Of a stretch of 64,000 nt of DNA, positions 43,315 to 52,166 are shown in pieces. Origin of the DNA: Streptomyces pacificus (GTDB taxonomy: Bacteria; Actinomycetota; Actinomycetes; Streptomycetales; Streptomycetaceae); contig NZ_BLLG01000024.1 of assembly GCF_011766325.1 (NCBI RefSeq), forward strand, positions 1 through 64,000. The letters run 5' to 3'. A program made the position numbers and the translations under genes. Positions within the stretch are counted from its first letter, which is position 1, and the number at the start of each line of letters is the position of its first letter. The notes under the pieces are model-generated. The model was not told where the DNA came from and made no database searches. It saw only the letters and a program-made list of their open reading frames with translations.

Positions 43315-44310
43315 TCAGCGTGCCGGGACCGGCTGGAGGAGCCAGGTGAAGTCGCCGAGGCCGCCGGGCGCGATGAGTTCGGCGGCCTCGCCGGCGGAGG
43401 CGAGTGCGCGCATGTAGGCCGTCGGGTCGGTCGAGGCCAGGGCGAGCGGCGGCCGGGTGCCGGAGACGCCGAGCCGGCGCAGGGCCTCGCGCTGACTCAC
43501 CAGCTCGGCCCCGGGCCCGGCACAGGAGTCGAGGGCCACATGCGCCGTGATGTCGCAGCCGCCGTCCGGGACGGGGCGTACCTCTCGCCCGCGGCTGAAC
43601 CCGGTGAGCGTGCCGAACGGCGGACGGTCGCCGGCACGGTGGGTGTAGTCCACTGCGACCGCGAGCCCCGCGTCCAGGCATGCCACGGCCGCAGCCCAGG
43701 CCGCGTCGCGAGGCCATCCGATCTCGGCGCGCGTGCCGGGGCCTGCCGGCGGCCACCAGCGGCCAAGCCACGCGGCGTCGGCACCGGCCACCGGATCCCC
43801 GAGCCGTTCCTCGCCGTCGGCCCTGACCAGGACATAGCGGGGGACACCCGAGTCGTCGACCTCGGCGACGTCAACCGGGATGTTGTCCAGCCATTCGTTC
43901 GCGAACAGCAGCCCGGAGACCCCGTGCGGCAACCGCTCGCTCCACTCGATCCGCGGGTCGAGTGGAGCGGGCCGGACGGCCCGCTCGACGGCATACGCGC
44001 GCACCGGGAACCCGTCCGGCAGCGCTGCCAGTACCCCGGTCAGCAGTTCCCCGCGTCCCGCGCCGACATCGACCAGCGCGACCTCCGTGACCGGGGCCGG
44101 CAGGTCCTCGGCGGTCTCCCGCAGCAGCCGCGCCACCGCGGCGGCGTACAGCGGGGAGGCGTGTACGGAAGTGCGGAAGTGCCCCGCAGGCCCCTCGGGC
44201 CGGCGGTAGAAGCCCTCCGGCCCGTAGAGGGCGCGTTCCGCGGCCTCCCGCCAGAGGACCCACTCCGCGCCGCCGGTGTGCTCCGACTCGTTCGCCGCCT
44301 GGTAGGTCAT
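43315..44310 (-). CDS. SAM-dependent methyltransferase, MidA/NDUFAF7 family
   Basis: 331 residues from ATG 44310. The Rossmann methyltransferase has the SAM-binding motif VALVDVGAGRGELLTGVLAALP and the MidA hallmark LLFANEWLDNIPVDVAEVD. RALYGPEGFYRR near the N-terminus matches the yGxxGyY segment of the family. The eukaryotic member NDUFAF7 symmetrically dimethylates an arginine of complex I subunit NDUFS2. Lying next to nuoD2, this enzyme probably modifies NuoD2. The reaction is inferred; the fold is clear. Confidence 0.85.
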   Translation of the reverse strand: MTYQAANESEHTGGAEWVLWREAAERALYGPEGFYRRPEGPAGHFRTSVHASPLYAAAVARLLRETAEDLPAPVTEVALVDVGAGRGELLTGVLAALPDGFPVRAYAVERAVRPAPLDPRIEWSERLPHGVSGLLFANEWLDNIPVDVAEVDDSGVPRYVLVRADGEERLGDPVAGADAAWLGRWWPPAGPGTRAEIGWPRDAAWAAAVACLDAGLAVAVDYTHRAGDRPPFGTLTGFSRGREVRPVPDGGCDITAHVALDSCAGPGAELVSQREALRRLGVSGTRPPLALASTDPTAYMRALASAGEAAELIAPGGLGDFTWLLQPVPAR

Positions 44311-44406
44311 GCGCCCCAGTCTCCACCTTGGGGAGTAGCCGCCTCGGCACCGGATCGCCCCTCCGGTTGACCCGGTCGGCTTGGCGGACTGCCTACGCTG
44401 GGTTAC

Positions 44407-45606
44407 GTGCAGCGCCTCTATGATGTTCTCCGCAGGCACCCGACGGGCGTCGACAGCTTCTGGGCTGTGGTGCTCTTCGGGTTCTCCATGCTGTGGGTCG
44501 TCCAGGAGCACATCGGGGTCGAGCCGCGCCTGGCGCCCTCCGTCACGGTGCTTCTCCTCTGCCTCGCGGTGGCGCTGCGCCGCCGGGTGCCGGAGCGGAT
44601 GCTGCTCCTGGTGGCCGGGGTCGGCCTCGCGCAGCTGGCGCTGGACGTGGCGCCGAACCCGGCCGACTTCGCCATGCTCGTGCTCATCTACACCGTCGCC
44701 GCGCACGACGGCAGGCGCTGGGCCTCCCACCTCGCGCTCACCGGCGGGCTGTGCGCCGCGACGCTCGCCCAGATCCGCTGGCCCGAGCCGGGCATGACCG
44801 CGGGGACGAAGATCTTCTTCACGGCCGTCATGACCGTTCCGTTCGCCCTCGCCTGGGTGCTCGGCGACTCCCTGCGCACCCGGCGCGCCTATTTCGCCCA
44901 GCTCGAGGAGCGGGCGTCCCGACTGGAGAAGGAGCGCGAGGCGCAGTCCAAGGTCGCGGTGGCAGCCGAGCGCGCCCGGATCGCCCGGGAACTCCACGAT
45001 GTCGTCGCGCACAACGTCTCGGTGATGGTCGTGCAGGCCGACGGTGCCGCCTATGTGCTGGACGCCTCGCCCGACCAGGCCAGGCAGGCCCTGGAGACGA
45101 TCTCCTCCACCGGCCGTCAGGCCCTCGCCGAGATGCGCCGGCTGCTGGGCATCCTGCGCACCGGTGACGCACCGGAGAGCGGGGAGTATGTGCCGCAGCC
45201 GGACGTCGAGCAGATCAAGGAGCTGGTGGAGCAGGTGCGCGGCGCGGGTCTGACCATCGACTTCCGGGTCGAGGGCACCCCGCGGCCGCTGCCGAGCGGT
45301 GTGGAGCTCACCGCATACCGGATCGTCCAGGAAGCTCTCACCAACACCCGCAAGCACGGTGGCCCCGACGCCGGGGCGAGCGTCCGGCTGGTCTACTTCG
45401 ACGACGGCCTCGGGCTCCTCGTCGAGGACGACGGCCGCGGCGCGGCCCACGAGCTGTATGAGGACGGCGGCACCGACGGCAGGGGCCACGGCCTCATCGG
45501 CATGCGGGAGCGGGTCGGCATGGTCGGCGGCACGCTCGACGCCGGTCCGCGGCCGGGCGGCGGATTCCGGATCAGTGCGCTGCTGCCGCTCACCACCGCT
45601 CACTAG
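44407..45606 (+). CDS. sensor histidine kinase, NarL-partner (HisKA_3) type
   Basis: 399 residues from GTG 44407. Four or five N-terminal membrane helices (about 15-155) are followed by a linker coiled coil. The HisKA_3 dimerisation domain has phospho-acceptor His197 (ARIARELHDVVAHNVSVMVVQADGA), and the HATPase_c domain has EALTNTRKHG (N box), DDGRG (G1) and GHGLIGMRERVGMVGG (G2). It pairs with the response regulator encoded 166 bases downstream. The signal is unknown. It is divergent from the methyltransferase gene. Confidence 0.93.
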   Translation: MQRLYDVLRRHPTGVDSFWAVVLFGFSMLWVVQEHIGVEPRLAPSVTVLLLCLAVALRRRVPERMLLLVAGVGLAQLALDVAPNPADFAMLVLIYTVAAHDGRRWASHLALTGGLCAATLAQIRWPEPGMTAGTKIFFTAVMTVPFALAWVLGDSLRTRRAYFAQLEERASRLEKEREAQSKVAVAAERARIARELHDVVAHNVSVMVVQADGAAYVLDASPDQARQALETISSTGRQALAEMRRLLGILRTGDAPESGEYVPQPDVEQIKELVEQVRGAGLTIDFRVEGTPRPLPSGVELTAYRIVQEALTNTRKHGGPDAGASVRLVYFDDGLGLLVEDDGRGAAHELYEDGGTDGRGHGLIGMRERVGMVGGTLDAGPRPGGGFRISALLPLTTAH

Positions 45607-45613
45607 TGCCGCG

Positions 45614-45668
45614 TCGGGCAGGGTTTGCCCGGTCGCGACGTGGTAGACGACGGGCAAACCCTGCCCGA
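45614..45668. repeat. 17-bp perfect inverted repeat between kinase and regulator genes
   Basis: TCGGGCAGGGTTTGCCC (45614-45630) is the exact reverse complement of 45652-45668, with a 21-base loop. Each arm also contains GGGCA...TGCCC, so each half is partly self-complementary. It lies 8 bases after the kinase stop and about 100 bases before the regulator start. It could be an attenuator or terminator, a regulator-binding site, or the ends of a tiny mobile element remnant. Confidence 0.75.
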
Positions 45669-45771
45669 GCTGATGATGGCGTGAAGCGCGTGTGGCACCC
45701 CCTCTGCGGCCCCGTCCGGCGACGGTGAGCGACACGGCCGGGCGGGGCTCCGATCTGCGTACCCTGGCCGT

Positions 45772-46479
45772 ATGACTGCCTCTGATGCGCCCTCTCCGGT
45801 AAGTCCCATGAGAGTCATGCTCGTCGACGACCAGGTGCTGTTGCGCACCGGCTTCCGGATGGTGCTCGCCGCCCAGCCCGACATGGAGGTCGTCGCCGAG
45901 GCCGGTGACGGGGCCGAGGCCGTCGAGACCCTGCACACCACAGCGGTCGACGTGGTGCTGATGGACGTCCGTATGCCCAGGATGGACGGGGTGGAGGCGA
46001 CCAGCCGGATCTGCGCCCGGCCCGATCCTCCGAAGGTGCTGATCCTCACCACGTTCGACCTCGACGCGTACGCCTTCTCGGGACTCAAGGCGGGAGCCAG
46101 CGGGTTCCTGCTGAAGGACGTGCCCCCGGCTGAACTGCTCGGCGCCATCCGCTCCGTGCACAGCGGGGACGCGGTGGTCGCTCCGTCCACGACACGCCGA
46201 CTGCTCGACCGGTTCTCGCCGATGCTGCCTTCGCCCGGGAAGCAGCCGCGGCAGAAGGAGCTGGAGCGGCTCACCGACCGCGAGCGCGAGGTCATGCTGC
46301 TCGTCGCACGAGGCTTGTCGAACGGCGAGATCGCCGCCCGGCTGGTCCTGTCCGAGGCGACGGTCAAGACCCATGTGGGCCGCATCCTCACCAAGCTCGG
46401 GCTGCGCGACCGGGTACAGGTCGTGGTCCTGGCCTACGAGAGCGGCCTGGTCCGCGCGGGCGGCGGGGCCGTGTCCTGA
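45772..46479 (+). CDS. NarL/LuxR-family response regulator
   Basis: 235 residues from ATG 45772 (Met13, just before RVMLVDDQ, is an alternative). The receiver domain has D19/D20, phospho-acceptor D65 (LMDVRMPRMDG), LTTFD and FLLKD. The LuxR helix-turn-helix is LTDREREVMLLVARGLSNGEIAARLVLSEATVKTHVGRILTKLGLRDRVQ. It is the cognate partner of the kinase at 44407. Confidence 0.93.
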   Translation: MTASDAPSPVSPMRVMLVDDQVLLRTGFRMVLAAQPDMEVVAEAGDGAEAVETLHTTAVDVVLMDVRMPRMDGVEATSRICARPDPPKVLILTTFDLDAYAFSGLKAGASGFLLKDVPPAELLGAIRSVHSGDAVVAPSTTRRLLDRFSPMLPSPGKQPRQKELERLTDREREVMLLVARGLSNGEIAARLVLSEATVKTHVGRILTKLGLRDRVQVVVLAYESGLVRAGGGAVS

Positions 46480-46591
46480 CGGGCGCCGCGGTGATCGACG
46501 GCCGACCGGGAGGCGGGACGCCTCGGGCGCAGGAGCCGCGGCCGGGCCATCCCGCGGCCCGTAGCCGTCGTGCCGGGGGTCGCGGCGCGCA

Positions 46592-46636
46592 CCGGACGGT
46601 TCGGCACCCGACCCGGCCGGGTGCCGAACCGTCCGG
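46592..46636. terminator. 19-bp perfect hairpin
   Basis: Arms CCGGACGGTTCGGCACCCG (46592-46610) and its exact complement (46618-46636) flank a 7-base loop. It lies 110 bases after the response regulator stop, in the 343-base gap before the convergent lyase gene. The rest of this gap shows no gene. Confidence 0.7.
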
Positions 46637-46822
46637 CGCTCTCGGCCACCTGGCGCGGCACCCGCCACCGGCGGTGCCCCGCGGTGGCCGCGATCGCCGC
46701 CACCCGTGCCCGGATCCACCACCGCTGTTGCCGCTGTTGCGGCCGGCGACGCCGCTGCACCGCCGTCGCCACTGCGGCATCGTCCGCCGAGGTGGTCTCG
46801 GCGAAGGCGAGGTGCCCCGGTC

Positions 46823-48172
46823 TCAGCGGCGGTCCCGCCCGTCTCCGGCCCGTATCAGCGCCGTGAAGTCCGCAAGCGCCGCCCCTACGTCGTCCGCGGT
46901 CCACGACAGCCCCGGCGAGGACACGGTCACCTCCGTGGTGCTGACACCCGGGGGGCCGCACGGAGCGGGGAACCAGCGGCGGAAGAGGGTTACGCCCGTC
47001 TCCTCCGCCTGCCGCACACCTGCCTCGTCCAGCGCTCCGGCGTCGAAGGGCAGCCACACCTGGAACTGGTGGGTGTGCGGCGGGTCCGGATGGACGCGGA
47101 ACCAGGGCACTCCGCGCTCCTCCGCCAGCCCGGCCGACAGCGCCGCGGCGACGGTCCTCGCATGAGCCACGTACGCCGGCAGCCTCGGCAGCTCCCGTTC
47201 CAGGCCGAGCAGTGCCGAAAGGGCGGCGGGGTACTGCTGGAACACCTGCCCGCCGCAGCGGTGGCGCCAGACACGCGCCTCCGCCACCAGGGAAGCGGGT
47301 CCGGCCAGCACCGCTCCGGAAAGGCCCGCGAGGGACTTGTAGAACGACACATACACGCTGTCCGCGAGTCCGGCGATCTCGTCCAGTGCACGGCCGAAAT
47401 GGGGGGCGCATTCCCAGAGCCGGGCACCGTCGAAATGCACCACCGCCTCCATTTCACGCGCCGCCTCGACGGCCTCCACGAGTTCGTCCCATTCCGGCAG
47501 CACGAACCCGGCGTCCCGTAGCGGCAGTTCCAGCATCAGCGTGCCGAATGGCTCGTCCAGGTCGCGTATCTCGTCCCCCGTCGGCAGCCGCGGCTCCCGG
47601 GTCGGGTGGACCGTGCGCAGTCCGCCGACCGCCGCCAGCGCGCCCCGCTCGTGCACCTCCGGGTGGGCGAGCGGATGCAGTGCGACCGTTCGGTTTCCCG
47701 TACGCCCTGCCCAGCAGCGGAGCGCCACCTGCTGCGCCATCGTGCCGGTGGGGAAGAAGGCCGCTGCCGGGAAGCCGAGCAGTGCCGCCACCCGCCCCTC
47801 CAGCTCCGTGACCACCCCGTCGCCGTAGAGGTCCACCTGGTCGTCGAGGTCGTGGACGGCTCCCGCGTCGGCCGCGAGGGCCGCCAGCCGCTCGCCGAGC
47901 CTGGCGTCCGCAGAACCGTGCCACAGCACCCGGTCCGAGGCCCGCCAGGCAGCCAGCCTGCGGAGCCGCTCGGCCTCCTCGCTGCCGTCCGTGCGCTGTC
48001 CCGGGACGGTGGCCGGGCCCGGGCCGGCCGGTCCCCTCCCCCCGGCGGGGGCCTCCTCCGCGCCGATCGCCTTCTCCTGGCCTGCCTCCGCGCCGATCGC
48101 CTTCTCCCGGCCGGCGCAGGCCGTCCCCGGGGTGCCGATGGGCGGTGCCGTCCCCTCCGCGTTCTGAGTCAT
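46823..48172 (-). CDS. threonine aldolase-like beta-eliminating lyase
   Basis: 449 residues from ATG 48172. The N-terminal ~75 residues are Ala/Gly/Pro-rich and include the internal duplication EKAIGAE-(AGQ)-EKAIGAE. The rest is a fold-type I PLP enzyme of the beta-eliminating lyase/L-threonine aldolase group: VHDLDDQVDLYGDGVVTELEGRVAALLG, FFPTGTMAQQVAL, VHFDGARLWE and the PLP lysine in VSFYKSLAGLSGAVL. Likely reactions are threonine or another beta-hydroxy amino acid to glycine plus aldehyde. It is divergent from the DUF2520 gene. Confidence 0.85.
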   Translation of the reverse strand: MTQNAEGTAPPIGTPGTACAGREKAIGAEAGQEKAIGAEEAPAGGRGPAGPGPATVPGQRTDGSEEAERLRRLAAWRASDRVLWHGSADARLGERLAALAADAGAVHDLDDQVDLYGDGVVTELEGRVAALLGFPAAAFFPTGTMAQQVALRCWAGRTGNRTVALHPLAHPEVHERGALAAVGGLRTVHPTREPRLPTGDEIRDLDEPFGTLMLELPLRDAGFVLPEWDELVEAVEAAREMEAVVHFDGARLWECAPHFGRALDEIAGLADSVYVSFYKSLAGLSGAVLAGPASLVAEARVWRHRCGGQVFQQYPAALSALLGLERELPRLPAYVAHARTVAAALSAGLAEERGVPWFRVHPDPPHTHQFQVWLPFDAGALDEAGVRQAEETGVTLFRRWFPAPCGPPGVSTTEVTVSSPGLSWTADDVGAALADFTALIRAGDGRDRR

Positions 48173-48346
48173 GCTGCGATCATTGCCCACGTCCGGCCGC
48201 GCCGTGCCGTTGTCCACAGGTCCCGCGCTGCTTGGGCCGCTGCCGTCTCCACAGCCTGTGGACAAGTGGAAGCCCCGTCGAAACGCTGGCGTAGCATGGC
48301 GAGGAGTCGTCCGGTACCCCCTGCGGACTGGAACGGAAGGCCGCGC
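48173..48346. promoter_or_regulatory. divergent promoter region, lyase and cofactor operon
   Basis: 174 bases lie between divergent starts. GTTGTCCACAGG at 48211-48222 and CACAGCCTGTGGACAAG at 48250-48266 form imperfect dyads related by inversion. GGAAGG precedes the GTG at 48347. Confidence 0.4.
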
Positions 48347-49384
48347 GTGAACGCACCATCGCCAGCAACACCACCGGCACGGGAGCCGATCGACCCGAAG
48401 GACCGTCCGGCCCGCCTGACCGTGGGCGTCGTGGGAGCCGGCCGCGTCGGCCCGGCCCTCGCCGCATCCCTCCAGCTGGCCGGCCACCGCCCCGTAGCCG
48501 TCTCCGGAGTCTCCGACGCCTCCGTGCGCCGGGCCGCCTCGATGCTGCCGGACGTGCCGGTCGTCTCCCCCGCCGAGGTGCTCGCGCGCGCCGAGCTGGT
48601 GCTGCTGACCGTCCCCGACGACGTGCTGCCCCGACTCGCCGAGGGCCTGGCCGAGACCGCCGCCGTGCGCCCCGGCCAGCTGCTGGTGCACACCTCGGGC
48701 CGGTACGGCGCGGCCGTCCTCGACCCCGCTCGCCGGGCCGGGGCGCTGCCGCTCGCCCTGCACCCGGCCATGACCTTCACCGGCACGTCCGTGGATGTCC
48801 AGCGGCTGGCCGGCTGCTCCTTCGGCGTCACCGCCCCCGAGGAGCTGAGGCTCGCCGCCGAGGCGCTCGTCATCGAGATGGGCGGTGAGCCCGAGTGGAT
48901 CGCGGAGGCCGACCGCCCGCTGTACCACGCGGGCCTCGCCCTCGGCGCGAACCATCTGGTCACTCTGGTCGCCCAGGCCATGGAGCTGCTGCGCACCGCC
49001 GGGGTCTCCGCCCCCGACCGGATGCTCGGCCCGCTGCTCGGCGCCGCGCTCGACAACGCCCTCCGCTCCGGCGACGCCGCGCTGACCGGGCCCGTCTCCC
49101 GCGGCGACGCCGGGACCGTGGCGGCACACGTGGCCGAGCTGCGCAAGCACGCTCCGGGCATGGTCGCCGGCTACCTGGCCATGGCCCGTACGACCGCGGA
49201 CCGCGCCCTTGCCCACGGGGTACTGAGGCCCGAACTCGCCGAGGATCTGCTGGTGGTACTCGCGGACGGCCACGACAGCCGCGACAGCCGCGACACCCGC
49301 GATGGCCTGGGCCGTCCGGACACCCCAGGCGGCCGGGACGGCTGGGACGGCCGGGACGCCGCGGACGGGGAGAGCGACAGATGA
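48347..49384 (+). CDS. Rossmann-fold protein with DUF2520 domain
   Basis: 345 residues from GTG 48347 with GGAAGG upstream. The NAD(P)-binding fold is LTVGVVGAGRVGPALAASLQLAGHRPVAV, followed by LVLLTVPDDVLPRLAEGLAE and VHTSGRYGAAVLDPARRAGALPLALHPAMTFTG. The C-terminal DUF2520 helical domain (YHAGLALGANHLVTLVAQAMELLRTAG) resembles ketopantoate-reductase-like folds. These proteins sit directly before panC in actinobacteria, so they are suspected to supply pantoate. The C-terminus is Asp/Arg/Gly-rich low complexity (SRDSRDTRD). Its stop overlaps the panC start (ATGA). Confidence 0.88.
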   Translation: MNAPSPATPPAREPIDPKDRPARLTVGVVGAGRVGPALAASLQLAGHRPVAVSGVSDASVRRAASMLPDVPVVSPAEVLARAELVLLTVPDDVLPRLAEGLAETAAVRPGQLLVHTSGRYGAAVLDPARRAGALPLALHPAMTFTGTSVDVQRLAGCSFGVTAPEELRLAAEALVIEMGGEPEWIAEADRPLYHAGLALGANHLVTLVAQAMELLRTAGVSAPDRMLGPLLGAALDNALRSGDAALTGPVSRGDAGTVAAHVAELRKHAPGMVAGYLAMARTTADRALAHGVLRPELAEDLLVVLADGHDSRDSRDTRDGLGRPDTPGGRDGWDGRDAADGESDR

Positions 49385-50379
49385 TCAACCACCTGCGCAC
49401 CGCCGCGGAACTCGGCGCCCTCGCGCCGGCGGCCACGGCGCGCCGCGCCGTCGTCATGACCATGGGCGCTCTCCACGACGGCCACGCCACCCTGATCCGC
49501 ACGGCCCGCTCACTGGTCGGGCCCGGGGGACAGGTCCTGGTCACGGTGTTCGTGAACCCCCTGCAGTTCGGCGCAGGCGAGGATCTCGACCGCTATCCGC
49601 GCACCCTCGAAGCGGACCTGAAGACCGCGGCGGAGGCCGGCGCGGACGCCGTCTTCGCCCCGCCCGCCGACGAGGTGTACCCGGGCGACGGGCCCCAGGT
49701 CCGGATCAGCGCCGGCCCCATGGGGGAACTCCTCGAAGGCGCCGCCCGGCCCGGCCACTTCGACGGGATGCTGACCGTCGTCGCCAAGCTGCTGCACCTC
49801 ACCCGCCCCGATGTCGCGCTGTACGGGCAGAAGGACGCCCAGCAACTGGCCCTGATCCGCCGGATGGTCCGGGACCTGGACTTCCCGGTGCGGATCGTCG
49901 GGGTGCCGACCGTGCGGGAGCCGGACGGCCTCGCCCTCTCCAGCCGCAACCGCTATCTCTCGCCCGAGGAGCGCCACACCGCCCTCGCGCTGTCCCGGGC
50001 CTTGTTCGCCGCCCGCGACCGGCTCACCGCCCAGGCCGCCCTGCGTGCCCGTGCCGAGTCCGCGCCCGCCTCCAGTGCCCGGGCCGCCGCGCTGTCCGCG
50101 CTGGGCGAGGCCCGAGCGGCCGCCGACGCCCACGCGGTCGCTGCGGCCCAGCCCGGTGGCGGTGCCGACGCCGTGCGGGCCGCGGCGTGCGCCGTCCTTG
50201 ACGAGGCCGCCGCGTCCTCACCGCCCCTCGAGCTCGACTACCTCGCCCTGGTCGACCCGGCCGACTTCTCCGAGGTGGCGGACGACCACACCGGTGAGGC
50301 GGTCATGGCGGTAGCCGGCCGGGTCGGCACGACCCGGCTGATCGACAACATCCCCCTGACCTTCGGAGCCGCCCCGTGA
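49381..50379 (+). CDS. panC: pantothenate synthetase
   Basis: 332 residues from ATG 49381. PanC motifs are VVMTMGALHDGHATLIRTAR, VTVFVNPLQFGAGEDLDRYPR, GHFDGMLTVVAKLLHLTRPDVALYGQKDAQQLALIRRMVRDL and LALSSRNRYLSPEER. It ligates pantoate and beta-alanine with ATP. An Ala-rich insertion (about 215-280) enlarges the C-terminal domain relative to the usual ~285 residues. It overlaps both neighbours by 4 bases. Confidence 0.96.
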   Translation: MINHLRTAAELGALAPAATARRAVVMTMGALHDGHATLIRTARSLVGPGGQVLVTVFVNPLQFGAGEDLDRYPRTLEADLKTAAEAGADAVFAPPADEVYPGDGPQVRISAGPMGELLEGAARPGHFDGMLTVVAKLLHLTRPDVALYGQKDAQQLALIRRMVRDLDFPVRIVGVPTVREPDGLALSSRNRYLSPEERHTALALSRALFAARDRLTAQAALRARAESAPASSARAAALSALGEARAAADAHAVAAAQPGGGADAVRAAACAVLDEAAASSPPLELDYLALVDPADFSEVADDHTGEAVMAVAGRVGTTRLIDNIPLTFGAAP

Positions 50380-52166
50380 CGAGCACCGGTATACGGCTCG
50401 ACGCCCCGGCCCCGGGCTGGGCCATCGATGCCGACGTCGTCGTGGTCGGCTCCGGCGTCGCGGGCCTCACGGCGGCACTGCGCTGCTCGGCCGGGGGCCT
50501 GCGCACCGTCGTGGTCACCAAGGCGCTCCTGGACGACGGGTCCACCCGCTGGGCCCAGGGCGGTATCGCCGCGGCCCTGGGCGAGGGCGACACCCCTGAG
50601 CAGCATCTCGAGGACACGCTCGTCGCGGGCGCCGGACTGTGCGACGAGCAAGCCGTGCGCGCCCTCGTCACCGAGGGGCCGGACGCGGTAAGGCGGCTGA
50701 TCGAGACCGGAGCCCGGTTCGACAGCGACGGCGCGGGCGGCATCGCGTTGACCCGAGAGGGCGGCCACCACCGCCGCCGTATCGCCCACGCGGGAGGCGA
50801 CGCCACGGGCGCCGAGATCTCCCGCGCGCTCGCCACGGCGATACGCGAGGGCGCTGTCCGCGTCATCGAGCACGCGCTGGTGCTCGACCTCCTGACGGAC
50901 GCAGAGGGCCGCACGGCCGGTATCACCCTGCACGTCATGGGCGAGGGCCAGCACGACGGCGTCGGCGCGGTGCACGCCCCGGCGGTGGTTCTGGCGACCG
51001 GCGGCATGGGCCAGGTCTTCTCGGCCACCACCAATCCGCCGGTGTCCACCGGTGACGGCGTGGCCCTCGCGCTGCGTGCCGGGGCCGAGGTGAGCGACCT
51101 CGAGTTCGTCCAGTTCCACCCGACGGTTCTCTGGCTCGGCCCGGACGCCGAGGGCCAGCAGCCGCTGGTCTCCGAGGCGGTGCGCGGTGAGGGGGCCCAT
51201 CTCGTCGACGCGGCCGGTACCCGCTTCATGGTGGGGCAGCACGCGCTTGCCGAACTCGCCCCCCGGGACATCGTGGCCAAGGGCATCATGCGCCGCATGC
51301 GGGAACAGGGCGCCGACCACATGTTCCTGGACGCCCGGCAGTTCGGCGCCGAGATGTGGGAAAACCGGTTCCCCACCATCCTCGCCGCCTGCCGCGCCCA
51401 CGGCATAGACCCGGTCACCGAGCCGATCCCGGTGGCCCCGGCCGCCCACTACGCCTCGGGCGGCGTCCGCACCGACCTGCACGGCCGAACCACCGTGCCC
51501 GGCCTGTACGCCTGCGGCGAGGTGGCCTGCACGGGTGTCCACGGGGCCAACCGGCTGGCCTCCAACTCCCTCCTGGAGGGACTCGTCTTCGCGGAGCGCA
51601 TCGCCGGGGCTATCGCCGGGGCCCACGAGAGCGGGTCCGCCCGCCCAGGCCCCCCACCCGGTACGGGCACGGGGGAGCCGACCGCCGCCGGAGCCCCGGT
51701 GGCGGCCGGCTCGCCGGGCTCGGTGCCGCTCCTCGTGCCCGAGGCCCGGCACGAGATCCAGCGGATCATGACGAACGGCGCCGGAGTGCTGCGCTCCGCG
51801 GGGAGCCTGGAACACGCGGCGGACTCCCTGGAGGCCCTGCACCTGTCCGCGCTGCACGAGGCCGGGGGGTTCGCCAAGGCCGCCGAGCCCGGCGTCGAGT
51901 CCTGGGAGGCCACCAACCTGCTGCTCGTCGCCCGTGTGCTGGTCGCCGCCGCCCGCGAGCGGACCGAGACGCGCGGCTGCCACTGGCGCGAGGACCACCC
52001 GGGGCGGGACGACGCCGGGTGGCGCCGCCACACCGTCGTGCGTCTCACTCCCGAACGCCGCCTTGTCGCACACCGCACGGCGACCCAGGCGTTTCCGCCC
52101 ACACGTCCCGCACCCGCACCGACCCCCGCCTCCGCCCCCACCGCCGACAGGGAGCCGCAACAGTGA
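50376..52166 (+). CDS. nadB: L-aspartate oxidase
   Basis: 596 residues from GTG 50376. FAD binding is at ADVVVVGSGVAGLTAALRC, and the active-site region includes STRWAQGGIAAALGEGDTPEQHLEDTLVAGAGLCD, GGHHRRRIAHAGGDATGAEI, VLATGGMGQVFSATTNPP, EFVQFHPTVLW and HYASGGVRTDLHGRTTVPGLYACGEVACTGVHGANRLASNSLLEGLVF. It oxidises aspartate to iminoaspartate, the first step of NAD synthesis. An Ala/Pro/Gly-rich insert follows the flavoprotein core. It is coupled to nadC by a 4-base overlap. No nadA is visible in the window. Confidence 0.96.
   Translation: MTSTGIRLDAPAPGWAIDADVVVVGSGVAGLTAALRCSAGGLRTVVVTKALLDDGSTRWAQGGIAAALGEGDTPEQHLEDTLVAGAGLCDEQAVRALVTEGPDAVRRLIETGARFDSDGAGGIALTREGGHHRRRIAHAGGDATGAEISRALATAIREGAVRVIEHALVLDLLTDAEGRTAGITLHVMGEGQHDGVGAVHAPAVVLATGGMGQVFSATTNPPVSTGDGVALALRAGAEVSDLEFVQFHPTVLWLGPDAEGQQPLVSEAVRGEGAHLVDAAGTRFMVGQHALAELAPRDIVAKGIMRRMREQGADHMFLDARQFGAEMWENRFPTILAACRAHGIDPVTEPIPVAPAAHYASGGVRTDLHGRTTVPGLYACGEVACTGVHGANRLASNSLLEGLVFAERIAGAIAGAHESGSARPGPPPGTGTGEPTAAGAPVAAGSPGSVPLLVPEARHEIQRIMTNGAGVLRSAGSLEHAADSLEALHLSALHEAGGFAKAAEPGVESWEATNLLLVARVLVAAARERTETRGCHWREDHPGRDDAGWRRHTVVRLTPERRLVAHRTATQAFPPTRPAPAPTPASAPTADREPQQ

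Noticed and set aside
42628..44370. 580-codon plus-strand frame antisense to nuoD2/midA-like genes
   Set aside because: Arg/Gly/Pro-rich with no domain and antisense to two clearly coding genes.
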